This document shows, piece after piece, positions 50,864 through 59,000 of a stretch of 64,000 bases of DNA. The position numbers were made by a program, and so were the translations under genes. Source of the DNA: Paenibacillus spongiae (GTDB lineage Bacteria; Bacillota; Bacilli; Paenibacillales; Paenibacillaceae). The notes under the pieces were generated by a model. The model was given only the letters and a program-made list of their open reading frames with translations, did not search any database and had not been told where the DNA came from. The first letter of the stretch is position 1, and each line of letters opens with the position of its first letter. Location: contig NZ_CP091430.1 of NCBI RefSeq assembly GCF_024734895.1, forward strand, positions 2,932,501-2,996,500. The letters are read 5' to 3'.

Positions 50864-51796
50864 TTACATTCGACTCGTTTTAGAATGCAATTGTTTTTTA
50901 TTCGTACCCAACACTCCTGCGATGATCATTAGGGTACCGATCAAATGGTAAATCGTAATATGCTCCTTTAAAATTAAAGCACCAGCCATGATGGAAATTA
51001 GCGTCGATAAATTACTGAACACGCTAACTTTAGAAGCTTCGAGCCGTGATAATGCAAAGCTTGATAAAAGTGTGGTTCCTACAGAGGATATTACACCTAA
51101 GTATAGGAGTGCGATCACATAAGCGGGTTGAGTAAACGGCTGAAAAAATGTATACATTGTTCCTGCCGCTGTATGCCGAACGAGCGAAGCGGCCATGAAT
51201 ACAATAAAGCCCATCCCCATTGTTATGAAGGTGATCTCCATCGGCGCGTATTTTTTGGCAAGAGGACGGGCCAAGACGCTATAACCTGCAAATGAAAGCG
51301 CAGATAAGACCAGTAAGGAGATGCCGCCCAGATTCGTTGTACTCAGACCACTCCCACCTTTCATGACGAAAATCAATACGACGCCCGCCACAGACAGGAA
51401 CAAAGACAGCTTCTGTATTAGGCTTGTTCGTTCTTTTAAGAAATAAGAAGCGAGGATCAAGGTAAAAATAGGAACGGTTGCCTGAATTATACCTGCCTCC
51501 GATGAAGAAGTGTTGATTAATCCATATGTCTGAAAGGCGAAGAACAACACAGGTGAAAACAGGCCTAAAGGAATGATTCTCCATATGTCGCTTAATGAAA
51601 ACCGAAGATGAACCCAACCGAACAAAAAAGGAATGCTCACAGCAATCAATCCGATAAAAAAACGATGAGCCAGCACATCCAAAGGATGAGCTTCCGTAAC
51701 GGTTAGTTTAACAAACAAAAATGAAAATCCGATAATGACCGCATAGGCAATCGCCGCCATGTAAGCGGCAAGGTTTGTTCGTTTTACGTTTTTCAT
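50864..51796 (-). CDS. EamA-family (DMT) transporter, first of a tandem pair
   Basis: This ~310-residue protein uses ATG 51796, which follows GTGAGGAGGC; the earlier ATG lies ahead of that ribosome site. Ten hydrophobic helices include AYMAAIAYAVIIGFSFLFVK, ALSFAGYSVLARPLAKKYA and LYLGVISSVGTTLLSSFALS, and ILKEHITIYHLIGTLMIIAG closes the second EamA repeat. The first repeat's EAGIIQATVPIFTLILASYF is typical. The substrate is unknown. A strong hairpin upstream (51871-51901) may regulate the pair. Confidence 0.9.
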   Translation of the reverse strand: MKNVKRTNLAAYMAAIAYAVIIGFSFLFVKLTVTEAHPLDVLAHRFFIGLIAVSIPFLFGWVHLRFSLSDIWRIIPLGLFSPVLFFAFQTYGLINTSSSEAGIIQATVPIFTLILASYFLKERTSLIQKLSLFLSVAGVVLIFVMKGGSGLSTTNLGGISLLVLSALSFAGYSVLARPLAKKYAPMEITFITMGMGFIVFMAASLVRHTAAGTMYTFFQPFTQPAYVIALLYLGVISSVGTTLLSSFALSRLEASKVSVFSNLSTLISIMAGALILKEHITIYHLIGTLMIIAGVLGTNKKQLHSKTSRM

Positions 51797-51870
51797 GGTC
51801 TGCCTCCTCACGTATAGAATGACTTTCCGCTATCCAATTTAAACATGAGGAACCTGATGCTACAATAAAT

Positions 51871-51901
51871 AAAAAGTGCATCTGTACCGATACAGATGCA
51901 C
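51871..51901 (-). terminator. Leader hairpin/terminator on the minus strand upstream of the EamA pair
   Basis: GTGCATCTGTA (51876-51886) and TACAGATGCAC (51891-51901) form a perfect 11-bp stem. Read leftward it is followed by TTTTTATTTATT, an intrinsic-terminator form. It lies 75 bp ahead of the EamA start with no leftward gene behind it, so it would act as a leader attenuator, or the palindrome itself may be an operator. Confidence 0.55.
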
Positions 51902-51994
51902 GTGGGAGCGAATGAAGTGCATAAATTTTTTCTTATCGTTAAGGAATTAGATTGTTAGCAGAACGTCCCAAATATCAAAGGAGGCAAAAACATT

Positions 51995-52378
51995 ATGAAA
52001 ATCATTGTTACCAGTATATTCGTTCAAGATCAAGACAAGGCATTGGAGTTTTATACAGAAACGCTGGGCTTTGTAAAAAAGCATGACGTTCCCGTCGGAG
52101 AATTTAGATGGATAACGCTTGTTTCCCCCGATGAGCAGGACGGTATCGAGCTTTTACTCGAACCGAATAACCATCCTGCCGCCAAAGAGTATCAAAAGAA
52201 GATATTTGCCGATGGCATCCCGGCAACAATGTTTGGCGTTGCGGATGTTAATAACGAGTATAAACGGTTATTGGAAAACGGCGTGAAGTTTACTATGGAG
52301 CCGACAAAAATGGGCGAACTCACAATAGCTGTCTTCGACGATACATGCGGCAACCTTATTCAGATTGCGCAGAAGTAA
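51995..52378 (+). CDS. VOC-family (glyoxalase-like) protein
   Basis: This 127-residue protein has ATG behind AAAGGAGGC. It is a vicinal-oxygen-chelate fold built from two beta-alpha-beta-beta-beta units: VTSIFVQDQDKALEFYTETL, GFVKKHDVPVGEFRWITLVS, DGIELLLEPNNHPAAKEYQK, MFGVADVNNEYKRLLENGVK and ELTIAVFDDTCGNLIQIAQK. The final segment (D-x-x-GN-L-I-Q) is the family signature. Members include glyoxalases, dioxygenases and resistance proteins; the reaction is unknown. It is divergent from the EamA pair. Confidence 0.88.
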   Translation: MKIIVTSIFVQDQDKALEFYTETLGFVKKHDVPVGEFRWITLVSPDEQDGIELLLEPNNHPAAKEYQKKIFADGIPATMFGVADVNNEYKRLLENGVKFTMEPTKMGELTIAVFDDTCGNLIQIAQK

Positions 52379-53238
52379 CTTCATGACGAAATGAAACAAC
52401 TTGATGTTAACCCCTGGATGGGGTTATACCTATATAAGGTCTAGAATGAGGTGGCTCATTCTTTGGAGAAAATCGACATTAACAGTGAATCATGGTAAGA
52501 GCAGTTTGCAGTGCGGGCTGTTCTTTTTCTAATGGAATCTCTAAAAGGATACGAGATATATTGATGCCGGGAATCGGTAAAATGAGAAATTGAGTTTTGG
52601 CACTTCCGTTATGGATTGTATGGTTTAATTAAGGGTAAACCTCCAAAAAGTAGGAAATATTAAACCGAAATGTGAAGTGGACATTCGAACCTCAGTTTTG
52701 ATGCCGCGGCAGTATGATCGGTATAAGATTCATAGAGAACAACCGCAGAAAAAGGGGGAGAATTGAAAGCTCATTCATTGGAAATATTGTTTTAAGGAAC
52801 CACCTGCTTTAACATTGCGATTGAGGCTGCATAAGAATGTCGCGCAATTTGCAATTATTAAAGTTCTGAAAAATTCTTAATGTCGGCAAAGCTCGCTTTT
52901 AATTGAATGGGTTTGCAGCATTATGCTACAGTATTGGGGCGCAGCATACGGATTGTAGCGGCCTATAGCCGATCTGTATCGAATCGGTTCGGAATGCATG
53001 GCCGCATTTTATTTATAATTTGGTTTGTAGCCAGAAGGGAAAAGATGAGAAGACGTCAGTTCCTTCGCTTCATCTTCATGTTCTCCTTTATTCTTCTCCG
53101 TAGTGCGCTCCTAATCAAAAAAAATGCACGAGTTGACGACGATTTCGGGTTAACCCCCTGAAATAAAACTTCACTCCGAATGCTTATATATAACATTGCT
53201 AGTCATACAACAAGATTACAGACATGAGGAAGATTGCA
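52379..53238. other. Long gene-free region upstream of the polysaccharide operon
   Basis: About 860 bp with no supportable gene; a frame at 52907-53161 lacks a ribosome site and family resemblance. It contains an 8-bp perfect inverted repeat AGAATGAG-GTGG-CTCATTCT (52443-52462), a terminator-like hairpin AAGAGCAG/CTGTTCTT with T-run (52497-52530), and a candidate promoter at 52698-52727. The ~500 bp between that promoter and the first gene could be a structured leader, but no known riboswitch consensus was recognised. Confidence 0.5.
52698..52727 (+). promoter_or_regulatory. Candidate promoter of the polysaccharide operon
   Basis: TTGATG (52698-52703) and TATAAG (52722-52727) with an 18-bp spacer. 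It is the best sigma-A-like match found upstream of the 53.2 kb operon, and it would give a leader of about 500 nucleotides. Confidence 0.4.
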
Positions 53239-55470
53239 ATGAAAAAGTTATTCAAAAGCGGTTTTGTCAAATTAGGACTTATTGTTGTAATTGCGGGTGG
53301 AGCAGCCGCTTATTGGTTGATGCCGCCTGTTGCCAAGGTAGAAAGCGCCGAACTAGGTGAAGGCTTTAATGTGAAATTTAAAACGAACGGGACTCAAATC
53401 GAACAATTTCAAAACCAATCATGGAAACCTTATTTTGCCAAAGGGGTCAACATGGGAGCTGCCGTTCCAGGACATTTCCCCGGCGAACTTGAGATTTCGA
53501 AAGATGACTATATGAGATGGTTTGAAATGATTCAAGATATGGGTGCCAACGTCATTCGCGTGTACACTATTCTAAAACCGGAGTTTTACGAATCTTTGGT
53601 CCGATATAACGCTAAGCACCCGGATAATCCGCTCTTTTTCATTCAAGGGGTATGGAGTCCGGAAGAACAATTGATTGCAGGTCAAAACGCCTTCGATCCG
53701 AAAGTCAAACAGAAGTTTGAAAAAGAGGTTCGAGAGGCTGTAGAAGCGGTATACGGAAATATCGATCTTGAAGCTGAGGCGCATTCCGGAAAAGCCAGCG
53801 GTAATTATGTATTTAATGCAGGGCCCTATCTCATGGGATGGATCGTCGGCACAGAATGGGATCCGGTTATGGTGGATAAGACGAATAAGAGCAATCCGGG
53901 TGTAGCGGATTATAAAGGAGAACATTTTCAAAGCAAACCCGGGGCGAATCCTTTTGAAAAATGGCTGGCCGAGATGGTCGACATAACAGCCCGAACAGAA
54001 GCTAAGCACGGATGGCAGCATCCGATTGCATTCTCGAATTGGGTGACCACCGACCCGCTTGAGCATCCAGGCGAGCCATTGGTTGCTGAAGATATGGTCA
54101 GTGTCGATCCGACGCATATCGAAGCCGTAGATTGGGATGCCGGTTATTTTGCTTCCTATCACGTTTACCCGTATTACCCTGATTTCTTTACCTTCGACAA
54201 ATCGTTTCAAACGATGAAGAACGATCAAGGTGAAGTGGATAGCTACAAAACCTATCTTCACAAGCTGAAGAAATACCATAACGATATGCCGGTTATGATT
54301 ACCGAGTTTGGCGTTCCCGCCTCGCAAGGCGTTGCCCATACAGGCATGCTGGGACGCAATCAGGGAGGGCACGACGACAAGACGCAAGGGGAAATAGATG
54401 CGGATATGTTCCGTCAAATCCATCAGGAGGGATACTCCGGCGCGATCTTGTTTACATGGCAGGACGAGTGGTTCAAGAAAACCTGGAACACGATGCACTA
54501 CGATATTCCTGACCGGCGGGCTTATTGGTATAACGCGCTCACGAATGAATCCCATTTTGGGGTACTCGGCATGTATCCAAGTAAAGATGATGTGATTCAC
54601 ATTGACGGGGATGCTTCGGACTGGGACAAGCTCGATAATGGGGATAAAGCCAAGCTTGATATGCAAATCGAAGGTTTTAATGAAATATGGGCCACGCATG
54701 ATGAAGGATATTTATACCTCTCGGCCAAGTTATCAGAACCTTTAGATTTATCAAAAAATTCCATCTATTTCGGATTCGATACTTTAAAGGGCGGCAATCG
54801 CCATGCGCCTCAGCTCCAAGGAAAGACGCTGGATGAAGGATTGGAAACTTTAATCGAACTCGATAACAAGGATAAAGGGCAGATGATGATTGCCTCCAAT
54901 TATGACTTCCATACCCGATTCTATGGCAAGCTATCGAACATATTGGCCTATGATCCAAAAGAATTGCAGGACGATAGCGGACTCTTTAATCCATGGAAAT
55001 TGGTCGTCAATTATTTGCTCGAATATCCGGATTCCCGCGTCGATCATCCCTTCGGCGATATTGAAGTAGGAGACTTGCTGAGAGGAACCAGCGATCCGCA
55101 AGATCCGAACTATAATTCAAAGGCGATGTGGCAGGCAAAAGGGAATGTACTGGAAATTCGTATTCCGTGGATGCTGCTCGGGTTCAGTGATCCAAGTTCG
55201 CTCAGTGCCATTAGTTACAAAGATACGGGAACGAAAGAATTTGAATCCGTGAAAGTCGAGGGCGTTCGCATTGTTCCATGGATCGTCACCAAGGATTCGA
55301 AGGAAGTCATCGGACTCGAAGGCAGCAACCCCTATCCGGTATCGAAGCTTCCGCTTTACACGTGGAAAAGGTGGGAAGATATCGACGTCAACTATGTGGA
55401 ACGCCCAAAACAAAGTTATTCGATTATGCAAAAAGCGATGCGCGAAGTGAATCAACCGGCATCCGAGTAA
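53239..55470 (+). CDS. Membrane-anchored clan GH-A glycoside hydrolase with CBM9-like domain
   Basis: This ~743-residue protein starts at ATG 53239 behind GAGGAAG. An N-terminal signal anchor (LGLIVVIAGGAAAYWLMPPV) places the rest outside the cell. Residues ~40-430 form a TIM barrel: FAKGVNMGAAVPGHFPGELE, MGANVIRVYTILKPEFYESL, MGWIVGTEWDPVM (probable acid/base Glu), YFASYHVYPYYPDF and MPVMITEFGVPASQG (probable nucleophile Glu). After ~450, IHIDGDASDWDKLDNGDK starts a CBM9/DOMON-like beta-domain covering the C-terminal ~290 residues. Standing first in a polysaccharide-synthesis operon, it may trim, release or edit the nascent polymer, as BcsZ or PgaB-type hydrolases do elsewhere. The exact GH family is not known. 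Confidence 0.8.
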   Translation: MKKLFKSGFVKLGLIVVIAGGAAAYWLMPPVAKVESAELGEGFNVKFKTNGTQIEQFQNQSWKPYFAKGVNMGAAVPGHFPGELEISKDDYMRWFEMIQDMGANVIRVYTILKPEFYESLVRYNAKHPDNPLFFIQGVWSPEEQLIAGQNAFDPKVKQKFEKEVREAVEAVYGNIDLEAEAHSGKASGNYVFNAGPYLMGWIVGTEWDPVMVDKTNKSNPGVADYKGEHFQSKPGANPFEKWLAEMVDITARTEAKHGWQHPIAFSNWVTTDPLEHPGEPLVAEDMVSVDPTHIEAVDWDAGYFASYHVYPYYPDFFTFDKSFQTMKNDQGEVDSYKTYLHKLKKYHNDMPVMITEFGVPASQGVAHTGMLGRNQGGHDDKTQGEIDADMFRQIHQEGYSGAILFTWQDEWFKKTWNTMHYDIPDRRAYWYNALTNESHFGVLGMYPSKDDVIHIDGDASDWDKLDNGDKAKLDMQIEGFNEIWATHDEGYLYLSAKLSEPLDLSKNSIYFGFDTLKGGNRHAPQLQGKTLDEGLETLIELDNKDKGQMMIASNYDFHTRFYGKLSNILAYDPKELQDDSGLFNPWKLVVNYLLEYPDSRVDHPFGDIEVGDLLRGTSDPQDPNYNSKAMWQAKGNVLEIRIPWMLLGFSDPSSLSAISYKDTGTKEFESVKVEGVRIVPWIVTKDSKEVIGLEGSNPYPVSKLPLYTWKRWEDIDVNYVERPKQSYSIMQKAMREVNQPASE

Positions 55471-55495
55471 AATGAATGAAGGAAGGATTCTAATT

Positions 55496-56665
55496 GTGTA
55501 TATCAACATCGAAGTGGCGATCAAATTTCTATACGTACTCATTATTTTGAACATTATATTCGCCGTCGTGGTTTATGCCATGAAAATCAATAGTATGATA
55601 CGAACCGGAAAGGAACGCAGGTTTGAGGTCAAAATCAAAGATTACTTCACCTATGTCCTGGTCAATATCGAAGGAGAAGAACCTTTGAACGTTCCGCCGT
55701 TTCCATTGAACAAAGTCGAACAAGAAGTGATGCAAGAACGCTTGAACGATATGATCGAAAACTTTACCGGAACGCCTCGCGAAAAATGCATGGAGCTCTG
55801 CAAACGCTTGGGACTGGTACAAGTTCATCTGGACCGTTTGAACAAAGGTTCTTATGCTGTGAAAATCGATGCGGCCTATCACTTAGGCTGCATGAGAGTT
55901 CAGGAAGCCGTTCCGGATTTGCTCAAGCTTCTCCAAACGCATAAACGGAATTCTACCCTCTTTGTCATCGCCCGTTCGATTGCGAAATGCGCTCGCGATG
56001 AACAGGATGTCAAGGAAATGGTTCAGATTCTTCTGAGACATAACAAAGGGTTTTATGATTTGCTTGTCGACATGGTTAAAGAAGCGGATATCGACCATGG
56101 AGCTCTGTTTGCCGAATTCATTCAACGGGAAAGCAATCCTTTCATACAAATCGGGTTGTCCGGATTGAAAGACTATACCGAGCCGACGGTGGCATCAGCC
56201 GTCTATCGTCTCATCGATTCACCGGACAGAGCCATTCAATATAAAGCCGTGGAAATCTATTTGAAATCGGTGCACTTTATACCCAGAAACGTCGTTCAAA
56301 AGCTGCTTCAGCATCCGATGGATGAAGTGCGTGTCCTCACGGTCCGAGCGATTGCCGAACTGAAACTGGTTACGTATATCGATGTCATGAGAGACGCATT
56401 ATTGGATGAAAGCAAGCGAGTATCCGATGCCAGTGCGAAAGGATTATTGCTTCTTGGAGAAGAAGGAATTGCCGAATTGTGCGGAGTCACCGCAGAAGTA
56501 AGAGGGTCTGAGCAAGGGGGATACCTCCAAATGCTTATTGAGGAAGAAATCAAATCTCTTTCGATGCAGCTCCATGACCTTGATCAACTAACACGATACA
56601 ATTCGCTCGCTTACCATTACGAAAAAACACTCGGCAAGAACAAACGAATCTATCGTGTTGTGTAG
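55496..56665 (+). CDS. Membrane-anchored HEAT-repeat protein
   Basis: This ~389-residue protein uses GTG 55496, correctly spaced from GAAGGAAGG; an ATG at 55472 precedes that site. One N-terminal membrane helix (FLYVLIILNIIFAVVVYAMK) is followed by ~350 soluble residues of alpha-helical repeats: YAVKIDAAYHLGCMRVQEAV, PFIQIGLSGLKDYTEPTVAS, AIQYKAVEIYLKSVHFIPRN, VRVLTVRAIAELKLVTYIDV and VSDASAKGLLLLGEEGIAEL. These resemble HEAT/PBS-lyase-like repeats, which form protein-binding solenoids. The basic segment after the helix suggests the solenoid is cytoplasmic. Its position 26 bp before the glycosyltransferase suggests it is a scaffold or regulatory subunit of the synthase. The family is not characterised to my knowledge. 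Confidence 0.78.
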   Translation: MYINIEVAIKFLYVLIILNIIFAVVVYAMKINSMIRTGKERRFEVKIKDYFTYVLVNIEGEEPLNVPPFPLNKVEQEVMQERLNDMIENFTGTPREKCMELCKRLGLVQVHLDRLNKGSYAVKIDAAYHLGCMRVQEAVPDLLKLLQTHKRNSTLFVIARSIAKCARDEQDVKEMVQILLRHNKGFYDLLVDMVKEADIDHGALFAEFIQRESNPFIQIGLSGLKDYTEPTVASAVYRLIDSPDRAIQYKAVEIYLKSVHFIPRNVVQKLLQHPMDEVRVLTVRAIAELKLVTYIDVMRDALLDESKRVSDASAKGLLLLGEEGIAELCGVTAEVRGSEQGGYLQMLIEEEIKSLSMQLHDLDQLTRYNSLAYHYEKTLGKNKRIYRVV

Positions 56666-56691
56666 CTTATCGGTTTAGGAGGAAACAAAGA

Positions 56692-58134
56692 ATGAGGATG
56701 CTGGATTATTATTTGCAGCAAGCAACGGACTTCTTACGAGAATTTTTATTGGGATACGGCTACTTCGCCATGTATTATTCATTGATTATTACGTTCATTT
56801 ATTTCCTGATCTTCGGTCTATCGATTCGTCATACGTACCCTCTCCAAAGAGGGATCAAATATAATCGCGTACAGAAGTTATCCGGTTCCGAACACGTACC
56901 GCCAGTGTCATTATTAGTCCCGGCGTATAACGAAGAATTAATGATTAAAGAAAATGTACGATCCTTATTGGCCTTGAACTATCCGGAATATGAGGTCATC
57001 GTCGTTAATGACGGCTCAAAAGACGATACGGCCAAAATCATGATCGAGGAGTTTCAGCTTAAAGAAATCAAGCCTTTTGTTGCCAATCATATTAAAACCG
57101 AAAAGGTCAGAGGCTATTATCACAATCCTGAATATCCGAACTTGTATTTCATCGATAAAGAAAATGGTGGGAAAGCGGACTCCTTGAATGCAGGGATTAA
57201 CCTTTCCCGCTATCCTTTGATTTCTACGATTGATGCGGATTCGCTTTTGGAAAAGGATGCTCTGACAAGAATCGCCAGAGTGTATATGGAAAACCCTGAA
57301 GATACCGTGGCGGTCGGCGGAAATGTCCGGATCGTTAACAGTTGTACGGTAGAAGACGGAATGGTCAAAAACATCCGATTCCCCAAAAAAATGTGGCCTG
57401 CTCTCCAGAACGTGGAGTATATCAAAGCTTTCTTAGGCGGTCGGATCGGCTGGAGCTCCATTAATGGATTGATCATTGTATCCGGCGCCTTCGGCGTTTT
57501 TCAAAAGGATAAAGTGATTGCCATAGGCGGTTATCGTGGCGGATACCCCGGGGAAGACATGAATATCGTCATCAAGCTGCATCGTTATTGCCTGGAGAAC
57601 AAAATCCCTTATCATGTCGCTTTTTGCCCGGATGCCGTTTGTTGGACACAAGCGCCGGATACGTACCGGATTCTAAGCAGCCAGCGGATGCGTTGGGGCC
57701 GCGGTAACTTGAAAAACATGATCGAAGAAGGACGCCATATGATATTCCGCCCCCGTTACAAAGTGTTCGGATTTTTAACGCTGCCGTATAACATCCTGTT
57801 TGAGACCTTAAATCCGTACTTCCGCTTGAGCGGTTTAATCGCCATGATCGGTTATTGGCTGCTCAATATGGCGGATTGGAAGACAGTCGTTGTCTTTATG
57901 CTGGTGAACTTCTTCTCCTGCTTCATTCTTAGTCTTGGCGCTTTATTTATCGAGGAAAAAGCTTTTAGCCGTTATCCTAAACTGAGTGATCTCCATAAAA
58001 TGATGCTCTACTCTTTCCTCATGTTTCTCGGTTATCGTCAAGTTGGCGTACTGTGGAGATTCTTGGGACACATCGACTTCTTCCGCAACAATAATTCGTG
58101 GGGAACGATGGTTAGGACCAATTTCAATAAATAA
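56692..58134 (+). CDS. Processive family 2 glycosyltransferase (polysaccharide synthase)
   Basis: This 480-residue membrane enzyme has ATG behind TAGGAGGAAAC. It has one N-terminal helix (YYSLIITFIYFLIFGLSI), then the GT-A domain: PVSLLVPAYNEELMIKENVR, YEVIVVNDGSKDDTAKIM, IDKENGGKADSLNAGINLSR, ISTIDADSLLEKDAL (DxD), GGYPGEDMNIVIKLH (catalytic ED region) and ILSSQRMRWGRGNLKNM (QxxRW). About four C-terminal helices complete it. The full D,D,D,QxxRW set marks processive inverting synthases such as cellulose, PNAG, chitin and hyaluronan synthases, which polymerise and extrude the chain. Lack of a PilZ domain argues against direct c-di-GMP control. Neighbouring genes suggest UDP-GlcNAc or UDP-GlcNAcA as donor. 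Confidence 0.92.
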   Translation: MRMLDYYLQQATDFLREFLLGYGYFAMYYSLIITFIYFLIFGLSIRHTYPLQRGIKYNRVQKLSGSEHVPPVSLLVPAYNEELMIKENVRSLLALNYPEYEVIVVNDGSKDDTAKIMIEEFQLKEIKPFVANHIKTEKVRGYYHNPEYPNLYFIDKENGGKADSLNAGINLSRYPLISTIDADSLLEKDALTRIARVYMENPEDTVAVGGNVRIVNSCTVEDGMVKNIRFPKKMWPALQNVEYIKAFLGGRIGWSSINGLIIVSGAFGVFQKDKVIAIGGYRGGYPGEDMNIVIKLHRYCLENKIPYHVAFCPDAVCWTQAPDTYRILSSQRMRWGRGNLKNMIEEGRHMIFRPRYKVFGFLTLPYNILFETLNPYFRLSGLIAMIGYWLLNMADWKTVVVFMLVNFFSCFILSLGALFIEEKAFSRYPKLSDLHKMMLYSFLMFLGYRQVGVLWRFLGHIDFFRNNNSWGTMVRTNFNK

Positions 58135-58168
58135 TTTCATATATATATAGACTAAAGGAGTGGAGAAT

Positions 58169-58972
58169 ATGGCCGTTGTGATTCGCAACAGCATTCAGGA
58201 AATCACGCTGCAGCTTTTACAATTCATACATTCGGCGACCAAGAAGAGCGCTTCGTGCGGAGTCATTGTGGCTCCTTGCGCGAATATGAACCAAAAAACG
58301 CTCGAGCAGGCGAAAATGCTTATGAGCCAAAACGATGCCTCTCATTCGGTCCAACTTTTCTATGACGTTCCGAATCAGGTTCTGTGCGCTGTTTTGGACG
58401 GCGGGACCATGGGCAGTACCCATTATGCGTCTCTGGTATTAAAAGATTTTCTCCACAATCAGCATCTGCTGCAAGGGCAATTGATTGTATCCAGCTTTCC
58501 GGAGAGCGGAAACCCGACCGAGTCTGCGATCGCGAAATTCATTCAACAGGCGATCCAGAGCAAAGGGAACGAAGGAGACATTCACTTCTTTTCGGAGGCC
58601 AATGCTGCGACGTCCGTACTTATTGTCGATACCGACGATGTCGTTCGCGAATTCATCAAGATCCGACTGGAGTTAAAGGGGTATCGCGTGTATGAGGCCA
58701 AAGATGGACAAGAGGCTTACAATATATTCGTTCGAATATTGCCGGATCTGGTCATTACCGAATTGAATTTGCCTATCATGGATGGATACCAACTCATCCG
58801 ACAGATTGGGCGTAATGATGCGAATGAAGGCAAGGTGATCGTTTTGACGGATAAGCAGCTCTCGGGAAACATGAGTCGCGCTTATGAGTCAGGGGCTGCC
58901 GACTACGTGACCAAGCCGCTTTCGATCTCTGAATTGGAATGGAAAATTAAGAGATTGACTACCAACAATTAA
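58169..58972 (+). CDS. Degenerate receiver-domain protein with unidentified N-terminal domain
   Basis: This ~267-residue protein starts at ATG 58169 behind AAAGGAGTGG. Residues ~148-265 are a CheY-like receiver (SVLIVDTDDVVREFIKIRLE, VIVLTDKQLSGN, GAADYVTKPLSISELEWKI). The acidic pocket and the Lys are present, but the phospho-acceptor position reads DLVITELNLPIMDG, with Glu198 in place of Asp, a natural phospho-mimic. Residues 1-147 match no domain I can name. The stretch VQLFYDVPNQVLCAVLDGGT with a helix and LQGQLIVSSFPE has the strand order of a heavily degenerate GGDEF domain, but no signature residues remain. Within a synthase operon it is probably a cytoplasmic regulatory subunit rather than a DNA-binding regulator. 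Confidence 0.75.
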   Translation: MAVVIRNSIQEITLQLLQFIHSATKKSASCGVIVAPCANMNQKTLEQAKMLMSQNDASHSVQLFYDVPNQVLCAVLDGGTMGSTHYASLVLKDFLHNQHLLQGQLIVSSFPESGNPTESAIAKFIQQAIQSKGNEGDIHFFSEANAATSVLIVDTDDVVREFIKIRLELKGYRVYEAKDGQEAYNIFVRILPDLVITELNLPIMDGYQLIRQIGRNDANEGKVIVLTDKQLSGNMSRAYESGAADYVTKPLSISELEWKIKRLTTNN

Positions 58973-59000
58973 AATTGTGATTTCGAGGAGCGGATCTAGC

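Noticed and set aside
52907-53161. Open frame of 84 codons before the polysaccharide operon
   Set aside because: No ribosome site or family similarity; the hydrophobic stretch appears by chance in an AT-rich stretch.
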